From Albugo candida (Eukaryota > Oomycota > Peronosporomycetes > Albuginales > Albuginaceae): a DNA stretch of 64,000 bases. Each line of letters opens with the position of its first letter. Position 1 is the stretch's first letter. The stretch is from the NCBI GenBank assembly GCA_905220665.1, contig CAJNAR010000002.1, positions 124,001-188,000 on the forward strand, in the 5' to 3' direction. This document shows, in pieces, positions 21,100-31,739 of this stretch. The position numbers and the translations under genes are program-made. A model generated the notes under the pieces. That model did not search any database. It worked only from the letters and a program-made list of their open reading frames with translations, and was not told the DNA's origin.

Positions 21100-22023
21100 G
21101 GGAGGGCTATTGGTGGAGGTGGACCACCATCTCATGTCTTTCGAGCCAACATGCTGCTAACTTGTGATATTCGCTTTCGCCTTCTCGTACTCTTCCGTTG
21201 TTCGTGAACGATCCAATATCCACGCCAAATTCTTGAACAACTTTTACTTGTATTTCTTCTTGAAATTTTCCATCAAATGCCGGAAGCAGAAAAAATGTGG
21301 GGTGTTGGGTGCCGATGTATGCATAGCTTTCATAAACCCCTTTTCCCTATCCGATATCACGAATGCTGGAGATGGCTTGAGAAGAGAGAGTAGAAATTCA
21401 AAAACCAGCTCCAGTTATCTATTCCAGCCATGTAGGATAGAATGAGGCTGTATTGCTTAATACCACCTCCTTATACCTCAAGCTTCTAAATTTGGAGTTC
21501 CTCAAGCTTCTAAATTTGGAGTTCGTGAGCACAGTGCATATATGTGGTGGAATTCGCTTGGTTTGTATCATCACCAGAGTCACTTTCCTACCGGAGATTA
21601 TGGCCATATCTCTGGCTGCAAGACTTGAAGCAGTTTGTTGTATATCTACGAGACGCCTTTAGCGATTAGGATACTTGAAAGGCGTGTGAAGAAAAAAACT
21701 TTGTTGAAGGGATGATTGTCTGCAAAAAGGAAAACTGCACAACAAAGAGAAGTCATGTTGTATGCACACTGCTTTATAACGCTTGTCACTTGATACCACG
21801 CGGAACGGACGGTTACATTCTCGGTTGTACTTAATTACTGCTTAAATTATGTTCCTTTTATTGGTATGGTTACTGTGATCGAAAGAAGCTGCTGCTAATT
21901 TGTGTCGTCGCTTTCCATTGCTGATATTGAAGTGTGCAATGTGTATATCCGTACGTATACTATACGGGCTTGTTATATTTTTTTTATTTATTTATCAAAT
22001 TGGTATATTTTTTTTATAATCCC
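21100..22023 (-). mobile_element. MULE-A relic, internally deleted, minus strand
   Basis: The minus strand matches parts of the MULE-A elements at 24.1 and 46.5 kb: the stretch around 21165-21230 is the inverse of the SRTTVEYEKAKENIA block, and 21950-21990 carries the subterminal ATATCCGTACGTATACTATACG. About half the transposase is missing. A 24-bp unit CTCAAGCTTCTAAATTTGGA... is tandemly duplicated at 21477-21500 and 21501-21524. Confidence 0.65.
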
Positions 22024-22032
22024 TTTCTTTAA

Positions 22033-22135
22033 TCAGCCCCCAGCCTCCATTAAGTAATAGATTAATGGTCTCTGATTGGTCTAAAAAATATAACAGAATA
22101 AATATTGGTCTAAAAAATATAACAGAATAAATAAA
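22033..22135. repeat. Extra MULE-B terminal repeat and 2 x 29-bp tandem repeat
   Basis: 22033-22102 resembles the MULE-B left terminal repeat that follows at 22146 (shared CAGCCTCCAT or CCTCCATG, then CTCTGATTGGTCT and CAGAATAAA). It lacks the outermost bases. A 29-bp unit starting ATTGGTCTAAAAAATATAAC is exactly duplicated at 22075-22103 and 22104-22132. Confidence 0.7.
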
Positions 22136-22331
22136 ATAAAATTACTGGAATCGTTATTCAGCCCCTACCCTCCATGTATGAATGGAAATCGTGGCCTCTG
22201 ATTGGTCTGAATAAATGCAACAGAATAAAAACAATAAAATCAAAAAAAAACTTCGTTTCAGCAAATCTTGTACTACTTAATCTAAGTCGATATCTAAACT
22301 ACTGCTGCAAGTGTTGCTGGTGCTGTTGGTG

Positions 22332-22754
22332 CTACTGTTGATTCTTGACGGCAGGTTCTGGCATTCTGACCTGTCTTTTGGCATTTTCGACATCTTCGGT
22401 GATGCACAGGAGCATCCAAACAGCGCTAACATGCTCAAATTGCGATGGACGTCGCTGCGTTGAGCTCGATGGACTACCACGCGTGCGCACGTGCACAGGA
22501 TCGCGAATTTCTGTCTCTGGGACTGCCAAGACATAGTCTAGCAGCGCACGCTCATAATGATTGGATACATTCTCATACTCATCATTTATACTCTTCATTG
22601 CTCTCTCAATTTGAATTGGCACGGTCCCAGCCTCAATATGAACTGGTATTGGCTGTACCAGCCACCAATGCTGATCAAAATCATTAACAGATAGCGGTAT
22701 TAGTTGATGACGAAAAGCATGGGTGCAAGGATAGCCCATTGTAGATGTCAACAA
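22332..22754 (-). pseudogene. MULE-B transposase C-terminal piece
   Basis: The frame encodes MGYPCTHAFRHQLIPLSVND, with the CxHxxRH of a SWIM-like zinc finger end, then FDQHWWLVQP and DPVHVRTRGSPSSSTQRRPS. The same order is seen in the C-terminal part of the 34-36 kb element (CGHKFNQ, SQWWLKQ, TIRGRGRPSGSRNHSAQRDP). The sequence between this piece and the N-terminal piece lacks the DDE core. Confidence 0.75.
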
Positions 22755-23614
22755 GCTGACAAGTGAATTGAAATTGAGTTAGTTGCGGTTGATGGCACTT
22801 TGTCGCAATTACTTGCACTTAGTCACAGTCTACAACCCTTGACAATCTCGGTCATCACTAAGCCGCTGCTGGTACTGCCAATGAGCTGCGGGCAGACCTT
22901 CCACTGAAATCTTTCCCATTAACTCTGAAAACATGGGACCTAGCTGCATCGTGACTATAGCCCGCTGCTTTGCGTTTTGCTGCACAATGACAGCAAGCTG
23001 GCCTTCGCAGGCAAGGCAAACTGCTGGATTCACTAATAGTAGGTTACCAACAGGTTATGAGCTCAACGAGTGGTTCTGACGGTACTCGGACATGTGTCGA
23101 TGGCTTGATTGACTGTAATAAATGAAATTTCAGGTACATATCAGCATAAAAACACTTTATCTGCTGACACAGAGATCAATTCTTTTTAGGGAAGCATGGG
23201 CGCTCTCCACCCGGACGTTGTTACATGCCCATAATGACGCTTATTGTGTAGAACAGTTAAAAAAAACGCTCCTTGTAAACCAGCCATGTTGTCTTAAGGT
23301 AGCTCATGGAAGCTGCAGGGAAGATGGCCTGCATTACTGAAAGTTGGGTCTGAAAATCGGCAATGGCTGTGGCGGCAAAAAGTTGATCCCAGGTTTGATT
23401 GAATTCTTGCCAGGCTTTAGATGAGCAAGACGATCAAATAAAGCTACCACTGGAGATCGGCCTGCCAGCATCCTGTTGCATTATTCAAGATGCAAGCTGT
23501 AGATATCCTGAGCTGTGGCCATGACATTGTTGTTTTGGCGCAGTGAAGTGACAATACGGCTGGGTGTCATACCAGAACGACCCAGCATCAAGACTGATTG
23601 TCGGCTTTCTTATG

Positions 23615-23974
23615 CTAAAACGCGCCCTCTTGGATCCGCAGACTGGTGAGCAAAGGAAGCATGATTGTGTTTCCATTTTCAATTTGCACTTGCCATTCAC
23701 CAGACTTTTGTTTCCGTACGCTGGCCTTAAACAAACACCCAGTACTGCGGCTAGAAGAAACACGCTGGCGAGTACATGCACCCATAACTAGAAGGTTTGA
23801 TTGCGAGCACGCAAGAATTAAAGCTTTTACTTCTCCATCTGCCTTATTGCCTATCTTTCTTCTGTGTGTGATAACAAAAAAATAGCCTTGTTGTAGTGCA
23901 TGATCATCAATTGCTGCCTTCACCTGTTCTATACTAGGGTAGGCTAGCTGGGGTGGTGGTGTAAAGCTGTTCAT
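23615..23974 (-). pseudogene. MULE-B transposase N-terminal FAR1-like domain
   Basis: Starting at the internal Met (23974), which lies outside the terminal repeat, the frame encodes PSIEQVKAAIDDHALQQGYF, then ITHRRKIGNKADGEVKALIL, STGCLFKASVRKQ and WQVQIENGN. This is the layout of FAR1-type DNA-binding domains at the start of MULE transposases. The frame could also start at 24028 inside the repeat. The histidines expected near the end of the domain (HNH) are replaced or lost. Confidence 0.75.
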
Positions 23975-24103
23975 TGTGGTTTGTAGAGTTGATGAAAGCG
24001 TAACTTTATTGTTTTCATTCCGCTGCATTTATTCAGACCAATCAGAGGCCACTGATATATTAATTTATGAAGGCTGAGGTGAGTGCTGAATAACGATTCC
24101 CAT

Positions 24104-25951
24104 AAAAAATACCAACGCTTTATAGTATACGTACAGATATACACATTACACTTTTCAATACTAGCGATGGAAAGCGACGACGAGGAACAGCAAACTAGCA
24201 GTAGCTTCTTCGATAAAAGAAGTTATGCCAATAAAGGGATATAATTTAAGCAGTAATTGAGTACAACCGAGAATGTAACCGTCCGTTTCGTGTGGTATCA
24301 AGTGACAAACGGCGTTATAAAGCAGTGTACACAAAACTTGGCTGTTTCTTCGTTGTTAACTGCGAAAAAAATGGCTTTAAATGCTGCAGTCAGAGATATG
24401 GCCATAATGTCCCGTAGGAAAGTGACTTCCATGATGATACAAATGAGTTGAAGCACAAACGGCTTTCCGCCACATATATGAACTGCGCTCACGCACTCTA
24501 AACGTTAAAGTCCGATTTATACGGAAGTGATACTGAGCAATACAGCCTCATTCCATCCTACATGGCTGCACTAAACATTCGAGGCTACAAAGCCAAGCTT
24601 AAAATCGTAAATGATGAATTCTTGCGGTTGAGTATCATTTCCGGGAAGGACCACAAGCATATAAGTCATACATTGAGCGTGGGATATCTGTGGACGGCGC
24701 ATTTATGAAGACATGAATCGGTGGAACTCTTCTTTTTTCGTGATTTCGAAATGGAAACAACGAGATCCAAATTGTCGGAGTTGGGCTCGTGTCGATGGAG
24801 GCTGAAGATAACTGGAGCTGGTTTTTGGAGTTCTTAATCTCTCATCTCCAGCCATCTCTACCATTCGTGATATCGGATAGCGACAAGGGACTTATCAAAG
24901 CTATGCATACATCGGCACCAGGTGTCCCACATTTTTTCTGCTTCCGGCATTTGATGGAAAATTTTATCAAGAATACTAGTCCAAGCTGTTGGAGAATTTG
25001 GCTTGCACATTGGCTCGTTCACGAACAACGGTGGAATACGAAAAGGCGAAGGAGAATATCGCCAATTTGAACAGCAGTACGCTGGTGTGGTTACAGGAGG
25101 TTGGTCGTGGAAATTGGTCAACTGCGTACTCACCATGTCTAAGGTACAACACTTTGACATCAAACAACGTGGATGCGGTAAACAGCGTCTTGAAGGGAAT
25201 TCTGACTCTTCCTATCATCGATTGCTTAATGGGGATCGAACGTTACATGGCGTGCAAGTGGGCTGAAAATATCAGCAAAGTGAAAGGCTAGGGAAAACTA
25301 ACTCCATATGAATCACGAAAAGTGGATAAAACAATAGCCGCTGCAAGGTGGGGTGCGATTGATGAATGCTCGACCTGATGCTACATCGTCGCAATCCGCT
25401 CAGGGATGGGTACTATTCCGGTGATGTTTGCAGTTCATTTTCGTGATAAATATGTGCGATGTTCGCGTGGGTACTTCGAAGATGTTGGCTCGCCTTGCAT
25501 TTATGCATTACTGGCATTGAAGCAATTCAGAAAATTGCCCAACATGGTCACGTATTTTCATGACTCCTAGAAGTTATCGACGTTTGCGACCGCCTATTCT
25601 GAGAGATCTGACGATAGCATAATGTCAATAGTGCTGAAAATGATCTCATAAGAGGTGTGTGCAACGCTTCATCTATTCTGAGAAAAAAAGGGCGCCCAAA
25701 GAAGAAGCGGATTCCATCGCAACAAGCTACTGAGAAAATGGATAAGCACCGAACGAGATGTGGAATGTGCAACCATTTTGGCCATAATCGCAGGACCTGT
25801 CCGATAAGGACGCATATTTGTATGCTTCATCATTTTTACCACACAGTGCATTATTGATCAGAGGTTTTTTATCCAAGACTGGGTTCTCCTCGTTACAATC
25901 CTAGACATGTGTATATCCGTACGTATAGTATACTGCCTTGGTATTTTTTAC
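24104..25951 (+). mobile_element. MULE-A element, plus strand, degenerate
   Basis: The left end AAAAAATACCAACG...TATAGTATACGTAC (24104-24140) and right end (inverse AAAAAATACCAAGGCAGTATACTATACGTACGG, 25910-25950) form a TIR pair of about 45 bp, the same family as the 46.5-kb element. ATTCCCAT occurs on both sides (24096-24103 and 25952-25959), but the left copy is also the end of the neighbouring MULE-B, so it may not be a true duplication. The transposase is broken by many stops. Confidence 0.8.
24250..25860 (+). pseudogene. MULE-A (MuDR-like) transposase, degenerate
   Basis: In order: HNVP-region DNA-binding remnant (24300-24450), SYMAALNIRGYKAKLKIVND, a disrupted DDE core with VISDSDKGLIKAMHTSAPGV (24862-24921; second Asp region) and PHFFCFRHLMENF (CxxH), then RYNTLTSNNVDAVNSVLKGI (third acidic region), a SWIM-like CSRGYFEDVGSPCIYAL remnant in which a Cys is replaced by Arg, and a zinc knuckle RCGMCNHFGHNRRTCP near 25755-25802. 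The same order occurs in the 46.6-48.2 kb copy. Multiple stops show it is dead. Confidence 0.8.
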
Positions 25952-25959
25952 ATTCCCAT

Positions 25960-26389
25960 ATCAATACATACTTCCTGCCTAGGAACTAACTGGTGTAAAA
26001 GTACCTTTGCTTCGTCCACCGCAAAATTTATGCAGTAACCATAGACATAGGAATCCGGGACTTCGTGCCACTTCACTACTTAATTAGTAAGTGAAAAGAA
26101 ATCATTCTGTTGAATATGTAGATATCAGTTTAGGTGCCTTCTCAAATGTCTAGGGTATGTAAAGAAAACAGAAATACATACATAACGATATAGAGGAACC
26201 CTGTAAACATTGATACCGTGTCTTACTGCTGACAATTCTTGATTGGTAACCTCACACGGAACCGATACGAGACTGAATCCAGCTTCTAATTTATGTAGAT
26301 TGACAAAAGAACCGTTTTTTTGCAAATCGGAATTCGCCACGCAAGACAAAACATAGCTACCTAGCTAGAGCTAAGAACGGATTTTCACT
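25960..26389. other. Unassigned stretch
   Basis: About 430 bp between the MULE-A end and the LINE-2 3' end. I see no domain, repeat or convincing open frame. Confidence 0.5.
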
Positions 26390-29300
26390 TGCGATTACTT
26401 CTACTTGGCGTTGCTGGACCCGCAGCAATGATCGTCGTCTCCTTCAAGAGCCACCGAATGCTCCTTATTTGGCGAGTTGATTCAGCACCCTTAAAACTTG
26501 AATGCGCTTGTCTTAATTGTATCACTGCCTACAAAAATACCGAATTTTCGCAATATCCACCATCAACTACGAAAATTCCAGCACCATTCGTGAATTATTA
26601 AGGACGATTCTGATCCGTCCAGACAAATTGCCGGGTTACTCCCTGTAGTGTAATTCATAAGGCGTATAAAATCTGCTCATAGCCCTTCGATTCCGTGCGT
26701 ATTTTCCGCATCATTCCACATGCAAAGTATTCTCAACGAGGCGGGAGAAATAGAATTGATGCCGAGTCGGAGGTCGCTACCACCATGGTTTTTGCCGAAT
26801 GTTCGTATTCAAAAATGCGCTAAAGTTCTAGTTCGACGCTCTTATTTATGCTGATTGCAAGATAGAGTATGGCGTGACTTATTCCAAAACCACAACTGAG
26901 ATGCAACTGGTAGCATCCCAAGAACAGACCAGATTTGATATCTTCATAACTCAGTAAAACGTGTTTCCGACGAATGTCGTAATATAGCCGCATACATTCT
27001 CACCTATTCTCTATCTGTTGCATCTGATCTATTTTGCAATGACGTACATATCAAAATGAGCTGGCTCTTATTTGCTTCTGAAAGTTTTCAACGATTCGTG
27101 CCATAAATGGCTTGTCTTCTATAGTTTTGTACTTCTGCATAAAGCGACATTCATATAGATAAACGTGACGAGAACAATCGTCGAGTAGATGCACTCCAGT
27201 AGTCGAGTGACTATAGTACTTCTCTTTAGCGATATAGAATGCATATTGTTTTAAATATGTTCCACAACCTCTGAAATGTGCCAGACATCACATCTCAAAG
27301 GCTGCACGCAAACATTTTCCGAAATTTCGATGTGTTTCATCCGTCATATTAAAGTTGCACCACTCATTTGTGTTCGTGTATTACGAACAGAAGCTTAAGA
27401 ATGGAGATCTTAGTTGAAGTGGAACTCATCCGTCGATCAATGTACTGATGGCGCTGCAAAACATTTAGCCCTGAAATTGCAATGCTCCAATCCCTCTCGT
27501 GCCACATTTGAATGGCTCTCTCCGCTAGAAAATATGCTCTCGAATCGCAACATTTTCCTATGGCGATGTGGTGTGATGGTAAATATGTCCATCGTCTTGT
27601 CTAATGGAAGGTTGAATGGAGTGTTTCAATTATCTTAAAGGATGTGGCAACGTGCATTAATAATTGTGAAGCATCTGATGCAGACTGTTTTAAAGATTGA
27701 ATACGTTGGAGATTTAGTCGGGTCACCAAGCGAATTTGTAGTTCACCACTGTGTCTGTGTAGAAAGGTATTTTTTAGACGTGAACATGCTGAGATTTTTA
27801 GTATATTTTTGACCAGACACAATTTCATTTTGCATTGCTTTCCACTGTCGAACGGTGTCTAATGGTGTTCAAGAGAGGAGGTAATGCCGCAAACAAGATA
27901 AAATATTCATTCGTGCAGCCAAAAGTCGAAAGCGGAGAGGATACGCACGTGACAACCAGAATTTATACGCATCACAAAAACTCTCGAAAATCCAATAACA
28001 TCAATGAAGGAGTCAGTTATGGCTGAACGAATGATTAACTAGTTGACCGAGTCCTTGAACCTCATTAAAGTTGAATTGGGAATGCGAGCATGCGACATGC
28101 TCCGACACATCGAGAACTGGATGATTTGCTCAAGTTGAGTTTCGGAATAGCTTCTCGTACCAGTGTTTGATGATTTCGAGCTGGGCTAGACTTCTTTACT
28201 TCTCTAGAGAGCAGAGAATAATCGTCTACAAAATAGAAAACGTGAACAGTGGTAACTTTTGACGAAGTGTCATGTTATTCATGTTACTCGTTTCGGCGTA
28301 GTAAATTTTGAAGGACTCGATCGTCATCAGAAAAAGTAATGGTAAGAGCGGATCGCCATGGTATTCAACCTATTACTGGACTGCACGGTCCGATAGTGTT
28401 TTATAGCATTGATTGGGCCCTCGTGTTCGTACGCAAAACACAAGCCCGGGCGAAGAGCGCTGCAAACGTTTGTTTTTCAAAATGCGGAAAAACTACGTTC
28501 AACTGACTCGGTCGGAAGATTTTTTAATTTTCAATATAGTCGCATGCGCTTCCTCATCATGTCGAAATGAACACTTCATGTATGATTAATTTCACATCAT
28601 CACAAAGCAAAGAGATCAGTCTGCAATTGCCAGGGTCAAATTGCGATCATCCTTTGTATAGCAAGGTGGCTGCCGAGTGTTGTTGTGTACGTTAGGTACC
28701 GCTTACCATCTTATTCCAAAAAAGATCGACAGACGCGCAGCAAAAGTTTCAGAATGAGGCTGATAAAGTTGCTAATTAAATCCATACTTGGAGGCAAGTA
28801 ATGTACATGCGGTTGATCGCTTGTGTTATATACGAGCTCAGTGACGGTCATGTGATTCTTATTCGACTAAAACGTTGAATATAAGGGATCGTTTCTTTCA
28901 TGCCTCTGACATGGATCACCTGAGGAAGATATTGATAGAAGCAATCAAAACACCTCAAGGATACCTAAATCTTCAAACCTTCCCTGGCCTCGATTTCACG
29001 GTTCCACATTTGTTGGATACATTCTGATTGGCACCAGACGACAAGAACTATGCGCAGGGAGAAGAAATGCTTTTAGGGTCTCACGTTTCAGTTTGTGGGA
29101 TGCAAGAGGTTCTCATCATGGCTGAATAGCGCGCTGTTTTTGACCGACATCCGACATATCAAAAGACTTGGTTCGAAGATATGCCGCGATAGGTTGCTTC
29201 CTGGGAAGCTGTAGTGAGCTGCTGCGGCTTCCAATCAAAATGAGAGGACTCAACATCAAATGGAAATCTTGTTCAGCCTTTTTCATTTTTTCCTGCAGCC

Positions 29301-31720
29301 GTTTCTTGACTTCTTATTAGATTCCAACTTGGCCATTAATTATGGAACACCAAAGTTGATTACAATTTGTTTGCTTCGACAGCTAAAAATGTAATCAAGT
29401 AGTCGTATCACGCAATGGCAATGTCCTCTTCTAGGGTGGTGACGCGAACTTAAATTATGCAGTTTCGTGCGAGACATTTCCTTGCATTTCTGATCCGAAA
29501 GATCTAATTTCTGTATACCAACTTGTGTAAATCTTGACATGAAAATGTAATCCAGACGCTCTTTGCGCGATGAAGATCCTGTATATACCTGTTCAATTGG
29601 ATGTTGCATTATTAAGCGTTTACTACACCCAGTTCTGGTAGTGACGACAAACTCGCTTGTTAACTGAAATCGAAACGAAATACCCGGTGTACGTGGCTAT
29701 CTGAGGCGGTTATAAGTCGTTGGTGAGACATTGCTTGTATATAAGCACTATTTTGTCTCTTTTATAAGTGCTTCTACATTTTTAGTATTCACCAGTGTAT
29801 CCAAAAGGAGAAGACGCAAAACTCATCAGCGATAGCGAAGACCTCTGTCGGCGCGCCTACCAGCTGCGGATCACGGCGAAACCCTGAAGAATTATACCGC
29901 GACTACAAATTTTGAGCTGGATGTTGATAGTATTAGGTGATGTACTTGAGACAATTTTGTGCTTTATTCTTGACCGTATTTACAATGAAGTGATTCCAGT
30001 TGAATGCGACCATGAAACTTGGTACCCTGTATAAAACTAGTCAAGTTCAGTGATGGATTTAGCAACAAATTAGACGGTTAGTCTTATGAAGTGCATTGAT
30101 ATGCACTTTGTGCAGTGATTGGTGAGGGTTCATTCATGTTGAGGTAATCGAGGAGACCTAAAACATTCCAGGTAAATGGCGACATTTTGGCTGAGCTGAT
30201 GGGAAGTTTTATGTCACCTCTGCTTGTGTATATCTCATTGATCTCAAATCGTTATTGTAGCGGTTGGAAAGAATTGGATTTATGAAGATGAGGAAGGTAA
30301 ATGAGGTCTTCACATAATTCATATTGCCAGCGATAGAATTGCCAATTCCTCAATATCCAAAACCTAAGTATTGATTGAGAGAGTCGTGCTCGAGGCCTTT
30401 CATGAATACCTAATCGAGCTTTACATTTACGTGACGATAGATCAGATAGTTCGAAAGTCACCTTAAACCTTCTTGAAATTGAACATTGAGCGTTGTTGTT
30501 TACCCCGTATAGTAGAAGGCAGTAAAAAAATGCTTCTCGATATTGTTGTGGAGCTCACTGCTTCACTTCTCTTCAGATTACTGCGAGAAACCTTTGCGCC
30601 TTGTTATGTTTTTTTGAAAGAAGAAAACCAAACCGTGAGTGAAAGTGCTCAAGGAGTAAACTGTTGGGATTTCGGTGAGGTGGTATCGCGTGGAGTCTTC
30701 AGCTAAAATAATCTCAATCTGAGTTTTTATTCTACACTCCCACCACTACATTTAAATATTGTACCAAAGCTTTGAATTTCGCAGATGGCACTACGGCTGC
30801 TTTTTAAGCAGCTCTTGATTTTGCTGCGAGCCACGCTGACCCAAAACTTGGTCATTCCAATAGGATCGCATCATTCGTTCCCCTGACAGGGTAATTGTCT
30901 CGCATTTCAAGTTGTTCACATAGCTTGGGTAATCTGACCAAATAGTTAGGGATCGTAGGAGCGGAAAGAAGTTTCCACGTGTGGTCTCAAATTTTTTTCT
31001 CTAAATAGATTTTCCGAATTGTTAAACTATAACAATTTCCATTTGCATGCATACATAGTTCTATATGTATGCATGCAACCAATCAGAAAGTTGAACCAGA
31101 ACTCTTTAATTAGAAAAATATCACTTTGAAATTAGAATCCTAGGCCATGAAGGGAACGTAAGATATGGATTAGATATTAGAAATCATTAAAGTAGATAAC
31201 ATCCAGGAAGTATGTGGATTCAAAAAAAAAATCGTATATTCAAAAACGGTAGCGCCCGAAGAAGGGTTGAGGCTGGCACTATAACGGTTGATGTGCATTT
31301 CGCGTTGAACCCTTCACCGAGACCTGCAATTTTTAGCCCAGAGCGATTTATCGACCTCTCTGCAGGCTTCAACTACTGGCCTGCCATGATCTTCAAAATG
31401 GAAGAGCAAACTGTTCCCATTATACTTGCAGGTCTATTCTCAAATCGGTTCTAAAATCATAACAAACGTGGCCTTCGAGATCTTCCATGACTTCACTGAC
31501 TTCAAATTTGTAAACAATAAAGGCCACTCCGTGAGCCGCATTTTATTTTCAGCTAGTCGCAGGATTGGCCTAAAATTAGGAGATTTTGGCTTTGTGAGTT
31601 TCGCGCGATACTGCACTTTCGCACGAGCCTTAGACTTCTGGGACTTTAGAAGATCCATCAAGTCGGCTTTTCTCCATGTGTAGCATTCTAAAAGCCTTGT
31701 CAAAAACTGTGGGGGTTGGA
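26390..31720 (-). mobile_element. LINE-2: old, nearly full-length LINE copy, minus strand
   Basis: Minus-strand blocks match LINE-1 in the expected order. 31703-31440 matches ORF1 (KADLMDLLKSQKSKARAK, ISKATFVMILEP). About 29650-29510 matches the endonuclease (QHPIEQVYTGSSSRKERLDY). About 28420-28270 matches the RT block around the Q-G-D motif. 27800-27600 matches the strand after the FADD motif (LQIRLVTRLNLQRIQSL). 26640-26390 matches the C-terminus (GAFGGS, RRRRSLLRVQQRQ). Stops are very frequent, so it is far older than LINE-1. The part at about 29660-31430 is poorly recognisable and may contain further insertions. Confidence 0.75.
31043..31078. repeat. Perfect 15-bp inverted repeat with 6-nt loop
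   Basis: TTGCATGCATACATA (31043-31057) and TATGTATGCATGCAA (31064-31078) are exact reverse complements around GTTCTA. It lies in the poorly recognisable part of LINE-2. It could be a small insertion footprint or a cruciform-forming site; I assign no function. Confidence 0.8.
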
Positions 31721-31739
31721 AATCACAGCCTAAGGATGA

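Larger units (their letters stand above)
17840..22023. mobile_element. Composite MULE region bounded by MULE-A-like terminal repeats
   Basis: The left edge GGGATGATAAAAAAA (17840-17854), continued after an inserted element by TATACCAATTTAATAAG (18359-18375), matches the MULE-A terminus of the 46.5-kb element (GGGACTATAAAAAAATATACC). The right edge is its inverse (about 21990-22023, ending ATAATCCC). Inside are the remains of a different transposase (MULE-B type, 18.6-20.8 kb) and a minus-strand MULE-A fragment (21.1-22.0 kb). I read this as a MULE-A copy whose interior was invaded by another MULE. No target duplication was found. Confidence 0.45.
22146..24102 (-). mobile_element. MULE-B element with about 95-bp TIRs, internally deleted
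   Basis: The left TIR (22146-22239, TGGAATCGTTATTCAGCCCC...) and right TIR (about 24005-24102, inverse TGGGAATCGTTATTCAGCAC...) match over roughly 95 bp, including GTGGCCTCTGATTGGTCTGA. The two coding pieces inside are the N- and C-terminal parts of a MULE transposase; the catalytic core is absent. A 9-bp target duplication is not evident because another MULE abuts on the right. Confidence 0.8.

Noticed and set aside
24096..25959. ATTCCCAT as the target duplication of the 24-26 kb MULE-A
   Set aside because: It is only 8 bp, and the left copy is also the terminal sequence of the adjacent MULE-B; it may be coincidence.
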